A stretch of DNA of 64,000 nucleotides, taken from the NCBI RefSeq assembly GCF_947494755.1, contig NZ_CANLVZ010000014.1, positions 50,809 through 114,808 of the forward strand, given 5' to 3'. The notes beneath the pieces were generated by a model, which had not been told where the DNA came from, made no database searches, and saw only the letters and a list, made by a program, of their open reading frames with translations. Shown piece by piece: positions 1-8,638 of the stretch; within the stretch, counting starts at the first letter, position 1; each line of letters begins with the position of its first letter. The DNA is from an uncultured Tateyamaria sp. Its GTDB lineage: Bacteria; Pseudomonadota; Alphaproteobacteria; Rhodobacterales; Rhodobacteraceae. The position numbers were made by a program, and so were the translations under genes.

Positions 1-2
1 GT

Positions 3-497
3 GGCGGCACGGGCGCATTTCTTGAAGCCGCCGGGCAGGTTGCACCGCAGATGCAGATGACACTGTTCGACCTGCCGCCCGTCGTACCCGATGCGCAGGT
101 TCGTTTTGACGGGGCTGGCATGACGGATCGTGTGCGAATCGTACCGGGCAGTTTCCGCACCGATTCGCTTCCTTCAGGTGCGGATGCTGTGTCTTTGATT
201 CGAGTGCTTTACGATCATTCGGACGACACCGTGCGCGCCTTGTTGGCGGCGGTTTTCCAGGCATTGCCGGCCGGGGGCCGCTTGATCGTGTCCGAGCCGA
301 TGGGGGGCGGTGCCCGCCCGGATCGCGCGGGCGATGTGTATTTCGCATTCTACACAATGGCGATGCAGACAGGGCGTGCCCGATCTGCGGCGGATATTCA
401 GGCGCTGCTCGAAGAGGCGGGGTTTATCGGGATCCACAGCCCATCTCCGGCACGTGCCTACGTGACCCGGACGCTGACCGCGCGGCGTCCGGACTGA
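3..497 (+). CDS. crtF: Hydroxyneurosporene O-methyltransferase CrtF, C-terminal part
   Basis: The reading frame is open from the left edge of the window and ends with TGA at 495-497, so only the C-terminal 164 codons are present. CrtF transfers a methyl group from S-adenosylmethionine to the C1 hydroxyl of carotenoids in the spheroidene/spirilloxanthin route. The first visible residues, GGTGAFLEAAGQ, fit the SAM-binding glycine loop of class I methyltransferases, and the region around VSEPMGGG fits the later part of that fold. Position supports the name: crtF directly precedes bchC in purple-bacterial photosynthesis clusters. The start lies outside the window. Assignment to CrtF rather than another O-methyltransferase rests on the fold plus the neighbour bchC. 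Confidence 0.85.
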   Translation, partial: GGTGAFLEAAGQVAPQMQMTLFDLPPVVPDAQVRFDGAGMTDRVRIVPGSFRTDSLPSGADAVSLIRVLYDHSDDTVRALLAAVFQALPAGGRLIVSEPMGGGARPDRAGDVYFAFYTMAMQTGRARSAADIQALLEEAGFIGIHSPSPARAYVTRTLTARRPD

Positions 498-510
498 TTA
501 AAAACCAAAG

Positions 511-554
511 TGTCCAATTTAATTGACACATAGCTATGTCTAACTAGAATGACA
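511..554 (+). promoter_or_regulatory. bchC promoter with two tandem PpsR/CrtJ palindromes
   Basis: Two exact TGT-N12-ACA palindromes lie at 511-528 and 537-554, separated by 8 bp. This is the known binding pattern of the photosynthesis repressor PpsR (CrtJ). A sigma70-like -35 TTGACA (523-528) sits in the first palindrome and a -10 TAGAAT (545-550) in the second, with a 16-bp spacer, so repressor binding would cover both hexamers. The layout matches the classic bchC promoter of Rhodobacter, where CrtJ binds two palindromes 8 bp apart. It should repress bchC and the genes read through from it under oxygen or light. Seen directly; repression is inferred from family knowledge. Confidence 0.9.
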
Positions 555-615
555 GATACTCCCCGCAGCGCCTCGCGAGTCTGTGATGCGCCGCCCCGTC
601 AAAAAGGAACCACCC

Positions 616-1551
616 TTGCACACCTCCGCCGTTCTGCTGAAAGGCCCCCGCGATCTCGACGTGGGCACGCTCGCGTTGACCGCGCCGGGCGCGGCGGATC
701 TGGTTGTCGAGGTCGCGCATTCGGGGATTTCGACGGGGACCGAGAAACTGTTTTGGACCGGCGACATGCCACCCTTTCCCGGCATGGGATACCCGCTCGT
801 GCCCGGCTACGAATCGGCGGGCGAAGTGGTGGAAGCGGGGCCGATGACCGGCTTCAAGCCCGGCGACCGCGTCTTTGTCCCCGGTGCCAATTGCTATGAG
901 GGGGCGTTTGGTCTGTTCGGGGGTGCGTCCCGCACGCTTGTTACGGACAGCGAACGCGTGACCCGGATCGACCCGGCCTTGGGCGCGTCTGGTGCGTTGC
1001 TGGCCTTGGCCGCGACTGCGCGCCACGCCATGGCCGGAATGAACAAGGCCGTGCCGGACCTGATCGTCGGTCACGGCGTCTTGGGTCGTTTGCTGGCTCG
1101 CCTGACGATTGCCGCGGGTGCGCCCGCGGCGACAGTCTGGGAAATCGACCCCGCCCGCCGCGATGGCGCTATCGGTTACGAGGTTCTCGATCCCGAAGCG
1201 GACACACGGCGCGACTACACATCGATCTATGACGCCTCCGGTCAGGGCGCGTTGCTGAACGATCTTGTGGGCCGGATCGCCAAGGGCGGGGAAATCGTGT
1301 TGGCGGGGTTCTATTCTGCGCCGCTATCCTTCGCCTTTCCGCCCGCCTTCATGAAAGAGGCGCGCTTTCGCGTGGCCGCCGAATGGACGCGCGAAGACCT
1401 CGCCGCGACACGTGCGCTGGTCGAATGCGGCGCGCTGAGCCTTGGGGGCCTGATCACCCATCGCCGTCCTGCCACGGACGCCCGCGCCGCCTACGAACAG
1501 GCGTTCAGCGATAGCGATTGCCTCAAAATGATTTTGGACTGGGAGCACTGA
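616..1551 (+). CDS. bchC: Bacteriochlorophyllide dehydrogenase BchC (3-hydroxyethyl oxidation)
   Basis: BchC oxidises the C3-hydroxyethyl group of the chlorin/bacteriochlorin ring to acetyl in bacteriochlorophyll a synthesis. The protein is a zinc-type alcohol-dehydrogenase relative of 311 residues with the typical stretches [26 protein letters not shown] and [12 protein letters not shown] (nucleotide-binding region). I chose the TTG start at 616 because AAGGA at 604-608 precedes it by 7 bases and the protein then begins like known BchC. In-frame ATGs at 583 and 586 would add 10-11 residues unlike the family. It is first in a bchCXYZ-puf transcript driven by the PpsR-controlled promoter. Its TGA at 1549-1551 lies 2 bases from the bchX start. 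Confidence 0.93.
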   Translation: MHTSAVLLKGPRDLDVGTLALTAPGAADLVVEVAHSGISTGTEKLFWTGDMPPFPGMGYPLVPGYESAGEVVEAGPMTGFKPGDRVFVPGANCYEGAFGLFGGASRTLVTDSERVTRIDPALGASGALLALAATARHAMAGMNKAVPDLIVGHGVLGRLLARLTIAAGAPAATVWEIDPARRDGAIGYEVLDPEADTRRDYTSIYDASGQGALLNDLVGRIAKGGEIVLAGFYSAPLSFAFPPAFMKEARFRVAAEWTREDLAATRALVECGALSLGGLITHRRPATDARAAYEQAFSDSDCLKMILDWEH

Positions 1552-1553
1552 AC

Positions 1554-2555
1554 GTGAAAGACGAAGTACCGAACCTCAAGGATTTCGATCAACGTCTGCG
1601 GGACGAGGCTCACGAAGATCTGGCCGACATCGTTGCCGAAGAGCCGACCTCGAAAACGCAAATTATCGCAATTTACGGTAAGGGCGGGATCGGCAAATCC
1701 TTCACGCTTGCCAACCTCAGTCACATGATGGCCGAACAGGGCAAACGCGTGCTGCTGATCGGGTGCGACCCGAAATCAGACACGACGAGCCTGCTGTTCG
1801 GCGGCAAGGCCTGCCCTACGATCATCGAAACCTCGACCCGCAAGAAGCTGGCGGGCGAAGAAGTGAAGATCGGCGATGTCTGCTTCAAGCGCGGCGGTGT
1901 CTTCGCGATGGAGCTTGGCGGCCCCGAAGTCGGTCGCGGCTGTGGTGGGCGTGGGATCATCCACGGGTTCGAATTGCTGGAAAAGCTGGGCTTTCACGAT
2001 TGGGACTTTGACTATGTCCTGCTCGATTTCTTGGGCGATGTCGTCTGTGGTGGCTTCGGCCTGCCCATTGCGAGGGACATGGCGCAGAAGGTGATCCTGG
2101 TCGCTTCGAACGATCTTCAGTCGCTATATGTGGCCAACAACGTCTGCTCCGCCGTCGAATACTTCCGCAAACTGGGCGGTAATGTCGGCGTCGCCGGTCT
2201 GGTGATCAACAAGGACGATGGCACCGGGGAAGCCGCCGCTTTTGCCGAAGCGGTTGATATTCCGATCCTCGCCTCGATCCCGCAGAACGATGATTTGCGC
2301 AAGAAATCCGCGAATTACCAGATTGTCGGCACCGCAGAGTCCGAATGGGGCAGCCTGTTTGCGACCCTTGGCGAGAATGTCGCGGTCGCCCCGCCAGTCC
2401 GCCCTGCGCCTTTGGATCAGGATGGTTTGTTGAACCTGTTTGACGCGTCCGAAACGGGTGGCGACGTGGTTCTGGAACCGGCGACCGACATGGATATGCG
2501 TGGCAGCAATGCCGAACCCAAACCGTCACTGGAGGTGATTTATGATGAAGCATGA
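1554..2555 (+). CDS. bchX: Chlorophyllide a reductase iron protein BchX
   Basis: BchX is the ATP-driven, NifH-like electron donor of chlorophyllide a oxidoreductase, which reduces ring B to make the bacteriochlorin. The 333-residue protein has a P-loop GKGGIGKS at about residues 42-49, the switch-like stretch GCDPKSDTTSLLFGG, and the two cysteines expected to hold the 4Fe-4S cluster across the dimer (GRGCGGRG and DVVCGGFG). The GTG at 1554 is preferred, with GGGAG at 1541-1545 upstream; an ATG at 1518 would overlap bchC deeply. The protein works with BchY and BchZ encoded downstream. Its stop overlaps the start of a small open frame. Confidence 0.95.
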   Translation: MKDEVPNLKDFDQRLRDEAHEDLADIVAEEPTSKTQIIAIYGKGGIGKSFTLANLSHMMAEQGKRVLLIGCDPKSDTTSLLFGGKACPTIIETSTRKKLAGEEVKIGDVCFKRGGVFAMELGGPEVGRGCGGRGIIHGFELLEKLGFHDWDFDYVLLDFLGDVVCGGFGLPIARDMAQKVILVASNDLQSLYVANNVCSAVEYFRKLGGNVGVAGLVINKDDGTGEAAAFAEAVDIPILASIPQNDDLRKKSANYQIVGTAESEWGSLFATLGENVAVAPPVRPAPLDQDGLLNLFDASETGGDVVLEPATDMDMRGSNAEPKPSLEVIYDEA

Positions 2556-2733
2556 CGATATAGCAATCCATGAAGCGCTGGCCGAAACGTGGCGCAACGC
2601 AATGAAGACATCGGTCATCGTGGAATCGTCAGGCAAAACCCTTGAAAAGTCCCGGCAGTTGATGAGCCGCCATGACCTTGTGCAGCGGAATTCGGTAAAA
2701 GTTATCCGCGCGTCCCGAGATGTTCTGTCATGA
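2542..2733 (+). CDS. Small open frame between bchX and bchY, unknown function
   Basis: A 63-codon frame starts with ATG ATG at 2542/2545 behind a near-perfect ribosome site GGAGGTGA (2531-2538) and ends with TGA at 2731-2733. It begins inside the last codons of bchX. Its stop overlaps an ATG at 2730 that is in frame with bchY. The predicted peptide is hydrophilic, probably helical, with the stretch EALAETWRNAMKTSV, no cysteines and no membrane segment. I do not recognise a family. The ribosome site is otherwise unexplained, because the supported bchY start is 264 bases further on. Translation could keep ribosomes coupled from bchX to bchY, or the peptide could act itself. It may also be only a leader. 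Confidence 0.55.
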   Translation: MMKHDDIAIHEALAETWRNAMKTSVIVESSGKTLEKSRQLMSRHDLVQRNSVKVIRASRDVLS

Positions 2734-2801
2734 GCGCGAAGGTGACATATGACGCCGCAGATACGGTTGAGGTGATAGAGGGCCACCCGCAGGAGGCTGA
2801 A

Positions 2802-4301
2802 ATGCCCGCGCCAAGCGGTGCGCCTATGGACGGGCTTGGATGCCATTCAGGTTCCGAAATGGAAAAAGCCGCGCGTTTGGCGGGCAATTCCGAGATTTTG
2901 GAAAAATTTTCTGCCGACTATCCTCAAGGCCCGCACGACAAACCACAATCGATGTGTCCTGCTTTCGGCTCGCTCCGGGTTGGATTGCGGATGCGTCGCA
3001 CCGCCACGGTATTGTCTGGATCGGCCTGTTGTGTTTACGGGCTCACCTTTGTGTCCCATTTTTATGGGGCGCGCCGGTCGGTTGGGTATGTACCATTCAA
3101 TTCCGAAACACTGGTGACGGGCAAGCTGTTCGAAGACATCCGCGAAAGCGTGCATGATCTGGCGGATCCTGAAAAATATGACGCCATTGTCGTGACGAAC
3201 CTGTGTGTGCCGACGGCGTCTGGTGTGCCGCTGCGGTTGTTGCCGGACGAGATCAACGGTGTGCGCATCGTCGGCATTGACGTGCCCGGCTTTGGTATTC
3301 CGACCCATGCCGAAGCCAAAGATGTGCTGGCGGGTGCGATGCTGAAATATGCCCGCGAAGAAGTTGAGGCCGGCCCCGTCGCCACCCCGGCCGGCGGCAA
3401 GTCGGATCGACCCACCGTCGCCCTGCTGGGCGAGATGTTTCCTGCCGATCCGATGATGATCGGACAGCTGCTGGCGCCGTTGGGTCTGGCCGCTGGCCCT
3501 GTTGTCCCCTGCCGTGAATGGCGGGAGCTTTATGCCGCGCTTGACAGTTCGATCGTTGCAGCGATCCATCCTTTTTATACAGCAGCCGTGCGTGAATTTC
3601 AGGCCGCTGGTCGCCCCGTCGTTGGGTCTGCCCCCGTGGGGCGGGATGGCACGGCGACTTGGTTGGCAGAAATTGGAACGGTGTACGGATGCTCCGCCAA
3701 ACAGATCGCGGATGCCCAAAATGCGGCGCTGCCGGCCATCACCAATGCCCTTGCCGCAAAGCCGATCAATGGCACAATCACCCTGTCAGGTTATGAGGGA
3801 TCGGAGTTGCTGGTCGCCCGGTTGCTCATCGAAAGCGGCGCGACGGTGCCTTATGTCGGCACCGCCTGTGCGCGCACCCTTTGGAACGAGGCCGATGAGG
3901 CCTGGCTTGAAGACATGGGTGTGCAAGTGAAATTCCGCGCGTCTTTGGAAGACGATTGTGCGGCGATGGAGGCTTTCAAGCCTGATTTGGCCATCGGCAC
4001 AACACCTGTGGTGCAGAAGGCCAAGGAGCTGGGCATTCCGGGCCTGTACTTTACCAACCTGATTTCTGCCCGTCCCCTGATGGGCGTGGCCGGGGCCGGG
4101 TCACTCGCCGAAGTGATCAATGCCGCAATCGCCAACCAGGGGCGGATGGAGCATATGAAGGCATTCTTCGAAGGTGTTGGAACAGGTGACACCGCCGGTA
4201 TCTGGGAGGGCGCGCCGAATGTACGGGAGGACTTCCGGGCGCAGAACTTCAAGAAGCTTGAGCGGCAGGCCAAGGCGGCGAAGGGCGCTGAGATGATATG
4301 A
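2802..4301 (+). CDS. bchY: Chlorophyllide a reductase subunit BchY
   Basis: BchY and BchZ form the NifDK-like catalytic heterotetramer of chlorophyllide a reductase, which receives electrons from BchX. The protein carries highly typical BchY stretches: SMCPAFGSLRVGLRMRRTA, SGSACCVYGLTFVSHFYGAR (conserved cysteines near the cluster), VTNLCVPTASGVPLRLLP and GIDVPGFGIPTHAEAKD. I chose the ATG at 2802 because AGGAGG at 2791-2796 stands 5 bases upstream and the length before the conserved GCH motif matches Rhodobacter BchY; the protein then has 499 residues. An in-frame ATG at 2730, overlapping the small frame's stop, would add 24 residues but has no clear ribosome site. Confidence 0.93.
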   Translation: MPAPSGAPMDGLGCHSGSEMEKAARLAGNSEILEKFSADYPQGPHDKPQSMCPAFGSLRVGLRMRRTATVLSGSACCVYGLTFVSHFYGARRSVGYVPFNSETLVTGKLFEDIRESVHDLADPEKYDAIVVTNLCVPTASGVPLRLLPDEINGVRIVGIDVPGFGIPTHAEAKDVLAGAMLKYAREEVEAGPVATPAGGKSDRPTVALLGEMFPADPMMIGQLLAPLGLAAGPVVPCREWRELYAALDSSIVAAIHPFYTAAVREFQAAGRPVVGSAPVGRDGTATWLAEIGTVYGCSAKQIADAQNAALPAITNALAAKPINGTITLSGYEGSELLVARLLIESGATVPYVGTACARTLWNEADEAWLEDMGVQVKFRASLEDDCAAMEAFKPDLAIGTTPVVQKAKELGIPGLYFTNLISARPLMGVAGAGSLAEVINAAIANQGRMEHMKAFFEGVGTGDTAGIWEGAPNVREDFRAQNFKKLERQAKAAKGAEMI

Positions 4302-4324
4302 CGGCGATTTTGTCATATGATGGA

Positions 4325-4345
4325 GCGGGGGGTTCACACCCCCGC
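4325..4345 (+). other. GC-rich stem-loop between bchY and bchZ
   Basis: GCGGGGG (4325-4331) pairs perfectly with CCCCCGC (4339-4345) around a 7-base loop, 24 bases after the bchY stop. There is no T-run directly behind it, so it looks more like an mRNA-stabilising or processing hairpin inside the operon than a strong terminator. A repeated AT-rich motif follows at 4354-4376. The structure is seen; the function is inferred. Confidence 0.6.
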
Positions 4346-4392
4346 ACCCCCGTGCGGTTTATTTTGCGAAATGAAGCAGGGGAGGTGTCCTC

Positions 4393-5916
4393 ATGTTGAT
4401 CATGGACCATGACCGGGCTGGCGGGTACTGGGGCGCGGTCTATGCGTTCTGCGCCGTGAAGGGCCTGCAATGCGTGATCGATGGCCCGGTTGGGTGCGAG
4501 AATTTGCCAGTGACGTCGGTGCTTCACTATACGGATGCGCTGCCACCGCACGAGTTGCCGATTGTCACTACGGGTCTGGGCGAAGAAGAATTGGGCCGCG
4601 ACGGTACCGAGGGCGCGATGAAGCGCGCCTGGGACACGCTCGATCCGGCCTTGCCTGCAGTTGTCGTGACCGGCTCCATCGCCGAGATGATCGGTGGCGG
4701 CGTGACGCCGATGGGCACCAATATCCAGAGATTTCTGCCGCGCACCATTGATGAAGATCAGTGGGAGGCGGCGGACCGTGCCATGACCTGGATCTTTACC
4801 GAGTTCGGCATGACGAAAGGGCGCATGCCGCCCGAAAAGAAACGCGAGGAAGGTGCGCGTCCTCGCGTGAATATCCTTGGTCCGATGTATGGCACGTTCA
4901 ACATGCCATCCGATCTGGCCGAGATCCGGCGACTGGTCGAAGGGATCGGTTGCGAGGTCAACATGGTGCATCCGCTGGGTGCCCACGTGGCCGAAATGCG
5001 AAATCTGGTCAATGCGGATGTGAACATCTGTATGTACCGCGAGTTCGGGCGTGGATTGTGTGAGCTTCTTGCCAAGCCATACTTGCAAGCCCCGATAGGG
5101 GTCGAGAGTACCACCAAGTTCCTGCGCGCACTGGGGAATTTGGTGGGCCTCGACCCCGAACCTTTTATCGAGCGTGAAAAGCATTCGACGCTCAAGCCTG
5201 TGTGGGATCTGTGGCGGTCCGTCACGCAGGACTTTTTTGCCACCGCATCCTTTGCGGTCGTTGCCAACGAGACCTATGCCCGCGGCATCCGGTTGTTCCT
5301 TGAGGACGACATGGGACTGCCTTGTGCATTTGCGGTCGCCCGTGTTGCGGGCAAGAAGACGAACAACGAGGAAGTCCGCGCGTGGATGGGCCAGAAGCGC
5401 CCGCTTGTCGTGTTTGGTTCGATCAATGAGAAAATGTATCTGGCAGAGCTGAAGGGAGGGCACGGGCCTAGCCCCGCGTTCATTCCCGCCAGCTTCCCCG
5501 GTGCCGCGATCCGCCGCCATACCGGTACGCCTTTTATGGGCTATGCGGGCGCGACTTATATGATTCAGGAAGTGTGCAACGGGCTGTTTGACGCCCTGTT
5601 CCACATCTTGCCCTTGGCGAGCGATATGGATGCCGCCGAGGCGACCCCGACGACCCTGCGCCGCGATTTCCCATGGGACGCGGATGCGCAGGCCATGCTT
5701 GACCGTATCGTCGAGCAACATCCCATCCTGACCCGGATATCTGCGGCAAAGACCTTACGCGATGCGGCTGAGCAAGCAGCCCTCGCCAGTGGTGCCGACC
5801 GGGTAGTGATCGAAACCGTGCGCGCACTTGATCCGGCTTTGGCCGGGTCGACCCAGACGAATGATCCGGGGGCATCCGGATCGTCAGAGACTGTTTCCGA
5901 GGGAGGAACACCATGA
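4393..5916 (+). CDS. bchZ: Chlorophyllide a reductase subunit BchZ
   Basis: BchZ is the NifK-like partner of BchY in chlorophyllide a reductase. The 507-residue protein starts with [20 protein letters not shown] and contains the conserved [14 protein letters not shown] and [14 protein letters not shown] stretches of the family, followed by [16 protein letters not shown]. The start is supported by AGGGGAGGTG at 4378-4387, 5 bases before the ATG. The C-terminal 40 residues (after about residue 470) are low in complexity and rich in A, S, D and G. The TGA stop overlaps the ATG of pufQ (ATGA), linking bacteriochlorophyll synthesis and the puf genes in one transcript. Confidence 0.95.
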   Translation: MLIMDHDRAGGYWGAVYAFCAVKGLQCVIDGPVGCENLPVTSVLHYTDALPPHELPIVTTGLGEEELGRDGTEGAMKRAWDTLDPALPAVVVTGSIAEMIGGGVTPMGTNIQRFLPRTIDEDQWEAADRAMTWIFTEFGMTKGRMPPEKKREEGARPRVNILGPMYGTFNMPSDLAEIRRLVEGIGCEVNMVHPLGAHVAEMRNLVNADVNICMYREFGRGLCELLAKPYLQAPIGVESTTKFLRALGNLVGLDPEPFIEREKHSTLKPVWDLWRSVTQDFFATASFAVVANETYARGIRLFLEDDMGLPCAFAVARVAGKKTNNEEVRAWMGQKRPLVVFGSINEKMYLAELKGGHGPSPAFIPASFPGAAIRRHTGTPFMGYAGATYMIQEVCNGLFDALFHILPLASDMDAAEATPTTLRRDFPWDADAQAMLDRIVEQHPILTRISAAKTLRDAAEQAALASGADRVVIETVRALDPALAGSTQTNDPGASGSSETVSEGGTP

Positions 5917-6140
5917 CTGACATGACGTCCAACATCGCGACCGAAGCACCTAAGAAACGCGGCGGCGAAAAGACCGAATTCATGGTCTATTTCGCGATCA
6001 TCTTCGTGGCGACTTTGCCGCTGGCCTGCCTCACATGGGCGCTGGCCGCGATCAAATCGCGCAGTTTTACCGACAAGGGCCCGATGGCCCGTGCCTGGAC
6101 CCAAGCCCGGATCATCACACCGATGATCTTCAACGCTTGA
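5913..6140 (+). CDS. pufQ: PufQ, photosynthetic complex assembly factor
   Basis: PufQ is a small one-span membrane protein tied to bacteriochlorophyll supply during assembly of LH1 and reaction centre. The 75-residue product has one hydrophobic segment at about residues 24-46 ([20 protein letters not shown]) and the conserved PufQ ending [15 protein letters not shown]. The ATG overlaps the bchZ stop in ATGA, with GGGAGGA at 5901-5907 in front. A 186-base gap follows before pufB; it contains no further gene that I can support, and I see only short GC-rich inverted repeats there. Confidence 0.9.
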   Translation: MTDMTSNIATEAPKKRGGEKTEFMVYFAIIFVATLPLACLTWALAAIKSRSFTDKGPMARAWTQARIITPMIFNA

Positions 6141-6326
6141 TCGGGGCGATCCGACATAACGGCGCGCGCCAGATGGCGTGTGCATACGAATTTCTTGGCC
6201 TGTGTGCGCCTGCTGAGAAACGAGACTGTACGCCTGGCAACAGGTGGACAGAGCCCGGAGGGGGCAACCCCAATGGACCCGGCCGCGGGGTGCGCGGCAT
6301 CAGCATAAAATTCCGGAGGAATTAAT

Positions 6327-6470
6327 ATGGCTGAAAACCTGTCTTTCACAGGTCTCACAGACGAGCAGGCGCAAGAGCTGCACGCTGTCTATATGAGCGG
6401 GCTCTGGCTTTTCACAGCCGTTGCCGTTGTCGCTCACTTGGCAGTGTTCATCTGGCGCCCGTGGTTCTGA
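6327..6470 (+). CDS. pufB: Light-harvesting LH1 beta subunit PufB
   Basis: This 47-residue protein is the beta apoprotein of the core antenna. It begins [20 protein letters not shown] and has one membrane span, [20 protein letters not shown]. The histidine in VVAHLAVF is the expected axial ligand to bacteriochlorophyll, and the WRPWF ending is typical of LH1 beta chains. The ribosome site CCGGAGGA at 6313-6320 is strong, as expected for an abundant antenna protein. It is the first structural gene of the puf set and lies 14 bases before pufA. Confidence 0.96.
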   Translation: MAENLSFTGLTDEQAQELHAVYMSGLWLFTAVAVVAHLAVFIWRPWF

Positions 6471-6484
6471 GGAGGGATTAGCAA

Positions 6485-6643
6485 ATGGCGAAGTTTTACA
6501 AAATCTGGCTCATCTTCGATCCCCGCCGTGTGTTTGTCGCACAAGGCGTGTTCCTGTTCCTGCTGGCGGCGATGATTCACCTCGTCCTGCTGAGTACGGA
6601 CCACTTCAACTGGTTCGAACTGGCTGCTCAAAGCGCCCAGTAA
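6485..6643 (+). CDS. pufA: Light-harvesting LH1 alpha subunit PufA
   Basis: This 52-residue protein is the alpha apoprotein of LH1. The N-terminus [20 protein letters not shown] is the standard LH1 alpha start, followed by one membrane span. Within the span, the histidine of AAMIHLVLL is the bacteriochlorophyll ligand. The C-terminus [11 protein letters not shown] is normal for the family. AGGAGGG at 6470-6476 overlaps the pufB stop region and precedes the ATG by 8 bases. A large stem-loop follows directly, as in other puf operons. Confidence 0.96.
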   Translation: MAKFYKIWLIFDPRRVFVAQGVFLFLLAAMIHLVLLSTDHFNWFELAAQSAQ

Positions 6644-6668
6644 GACCCGTTGTTGCGGATCTAAAAAA

Positions 6669-6710
6669 GTTGCGGGCGGGGCGAACAGTGCGTCCTCGCC
6701 TGCCCGCAAC
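6669..6710 (+). other. pufA-pufL intercistronic stem-loop
   Basis: GTTGCGGGC (6669-6677) pairs perfectly with GCCCGCAAC (6702-6710). An inner GGCG/CGCC pairing extends the stem, leaving a loop of about 13 bases. In Rhodobacter a hairpin at the same place protects the pufBA segment from 3' decay, giving more antenna than reaction-centre mRNA. The structure is seen; the stabilising role is inferred from that precedent. Confidence 0.85.
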
Positions 6711-6781
6711 AAACCAACAAAAATACCAAGACGGCTTGTCGGCCCTTGTCGGGTCACGCCGCCAACTGCGGAGTTTGAGAG

Positions 6782-7645
6782 ATGGCCTTGCTATCCTTCG
6801 AGAGAAAGTATCGCGTCCGGGGTGGGACGCTGATCGGCGGTGATCTGTTCGACTTTTGGGTCGGCCCCTTTTACGTGGGCTTTTTCGGCGTCACGACTGC
6901 CTTCTTCAGCCTTCTGGGCACGGTCCTGATCTTTTGGGGTGCCTCGCAGCAAGGCACCTTCAATCCCTGGCTCATCAACATCGCGCCGCCGGATCTGTCC
7001 TATGGTTTGGGCATGGCGCCGCTGCTTGAAGGCGGGCTGTGGCAGATCATCACGTTCTGTGCCACCGGCGCTTTCATCAGTTGGGCCCTGCGGGAGGTCG
7101 AGATTTGCCGCAAGCTCGGCATGGGCTATCACGTGCCCATCGGCTTCAGCTTCGCCATTCTGGCATACGTCACTCTCGTCATTTTCCGTCCACTTTTGAT
7201 GGGCGCATGGGGGCATGGATTTCCCTACGGGATTTTCAGCCACCTCGATTGGGTCAGCAACACGGGCTATGCCTATCTGCACTTCCACTACAACCCGGCG
7301 CACATGCTGGCGGTCACGCTGTTCTTTACGACCACGATCGCGCTGGCCCTGCATGGCGGTCTGATCCTGTCGGCGGCGAACCCTGAAAAGGGCGAACTGG
7401 CCAAAACCCCCGACCATGAGGATGCGTTTTTCCGCGACTATATTGGCTACTCGGTCGGTACGCTTGGCATCCACCGGGTTGGCTGGCTGCTGGCCATCAA
7501 CGCCGTGTTCTTCAGCGCCGTGTGCATCATCATCTCTGGCCCCGTCTGGACGTCGGGGTGGCCGGAGTGGTGGAACTGGTGGCTGAACATGCCGATCTGG
7601 GGCGGCGACCCGTTGCCTGTCTATCAATCCGGTTTTGGGGGCTGA
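6782..7645 (+). CDS. pufL: Photosynthetic reaction centre L subunit
   Basis: PufL is one of two membrane subunits holding the special pair, bacteriopheophytins and quinones. The 287-residue protein shows five hydrophobic spans and the key residues: histidines in [11 protein letters not shown] (special-pair region), the iron ligand in [10 protein letters not shown], and [21 protein letters not shown] with the glutamate and serine of the QB pocket and the second iron-ligand histidine. The length is close to the usual 275-285. The start ATG at 6782 has only a weak GGAG (6770-6773), consistent with lower expression than pufBA. The TGA at 7643-7645 lies 4 bases before pufM. Confidence 0.97.
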   Translation: MALLSFERKYRVRGGTLIGGDLFDFWVGPFYVGFFGVTTAFFSLLGTVLIFWGASQQGTFNPWLINIAPPDLSYGLGMAPLLEGGLWQIITFCATGAFISWALREVEICRKLGMGYHVPIGFSFAILAYVTLVIFRPLLMGAWGHGFPYGIFSHLDWVSNTGYAYLHFHYNPAHMLAVTLFFTTTIALALHGGLILSAANPEKGELAKTPDHEDAFFRDYIGYSVGTLGIHRVGWLLAINAVFFSAVCIIISGPVWTSGWPEWWNWWLNMPIWGGDPLPVYQSGFGG

Positions 7646-7649
7646 GCGC

Positions 7650-8636
7650 ATGATTGAGTATCAAAATATTTTCGCGCAGGTCCAGGTTCAGGGCACTCCG
7701 GACTGGGGCATGGACGACAGTGGCGAGATGATGGCGGACCGCGCTGGCAAGCCGCGCTTTTCCACCCTCTTCGGCCTTCTGGGCAACGCGCAATTGGGGC
7801 CGATCAACATCAGCTCTTACGGGGTGATCTCGTGTGTGTGTTTCATGATCTGGTTCAACATCGTCGGCTTTTCCATGCTGGCGCAGGTCGGCTGGTCGGT
7901 GCCCGAGTTCATCCGGCAACTGTTCTGGCTCGCGCTTGAACCTCCGGGCCCTGAATACGGACTGAGCATGCCACCACTCAACGATGGTGGAGCATTCATC
8001 ATCGCAGGCATGTTCTTTCTGGCGGGATGTGTGACGTGGTGGCTGCGCACGTATCAACTGGCGCAGCAGCACAAGATGGGCAAACACCTCGCCTGGGCCT
8101 TTGCGGCACTGTTGTGGCTGATCCTCGTGCTGGGTCTGTTCCGCCCCATCCTGATGGGCTCGTGGAGCGAGGCGGTGCCCTACGGCATCTTTGCGCATCT
8201 CGATTGGACGACCGCGTTTTCGATCCGTTACGGCAACCTTTACTACAACCCGTTCCACTGCCTGAGCATCGTGTTCCTCTATGGATCTGTCCTGCTGTTC
8301 TGCATGCACGGCGGCACCATTCTGGCGGTGACCCGTTACGGCGGGGACCGCGAGTTGGAGCAGATCTATGACCGGGGCACCGCCACCGAACGTGCGGCCT
8401 TGTTCTGGCGCTGGACCATGGGCTTTAACGCCACGATGGAAGGCATCCACCGGTGGGCCTGGTGGTTTGCGGTGCTGACCCCGATCACGGGCGGCATCGG
8501 CATCCTGCTGACGGGAACGGTCGTGGACAACTGGTTCATCTGGGCACAGGAACACAACTTTGCGCCCATGTATGACGGTGCCTATGGCTACGAGGACTAT
8601 GGCTCATACGAAACCTTTATTGGGAAGGAGAACTGA
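7650..8636 (+). CDS. pufM: Photosynthetic reaction centre M subunit
   Basis: PufM pairs with PufL in the reaction centre. The 328-residue protein starts [15 protein letters not shown], as in other M subunits; an upstream in-frame ATG at 7635 overlaps pufL and is not needed. Visible key features are the special-pair histidine region [14 protein letters not shown], the iron-ligand histidines in [11 protein letters not shown] and GIHRWAWW, and the glutamates of [10 protein letters not shown] near the iron. The C-terminus after the fifth span is longer than in Rhodobacter sphaeroides ([19 protein letters not shown]), as is common in species whose reaction centre binds PufC. It ends 2 bases before pufC. 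Confidence 0.97.
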   Translation: MIEYQNIFAQVQVQGTPDWGMDDSGEMMADRAGKPRFSTLFGLLGNAQLGPINISSYGVISCVCFMIWFNIVGFSMLAQVGWSVPEFIRQLFWLALEPPGPEYGLSMPPLNDGGAFIIAGMFFLAGCVTWWLRTYQLAQQHKMGKHLAWAFAALLWLILVLGLFRPILMGSWSEAVPYGIFAHLDWTTAFSIRYGNLYYNPFHCLSIVFLYGSVLLFCMHGGTILAVTRYGGDRELEQIYDRGTATERAALFWRWTMGFNATMEGIHRWAWWFAVLTPITGGIGILLTGTVVDNWFIWAQEHNFAPMYDGAYGYEDYGSYETFIGKEN

Positions 8637-8638
8637 TC

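Noticed and set aside
4249..5721. 490-codon open frame antisense to bchZ
   Set aside because: Shadow of bchZ. The product is rich in R, H, G and Q with no family features.
5917..6326. A possible second gene in the pufQ-pufB gap (frame 6035-6325)
   Set aside because: It lies mostly inside pufQ in another frame, has no ribosome site and gives a proline- and arginine-rich product.
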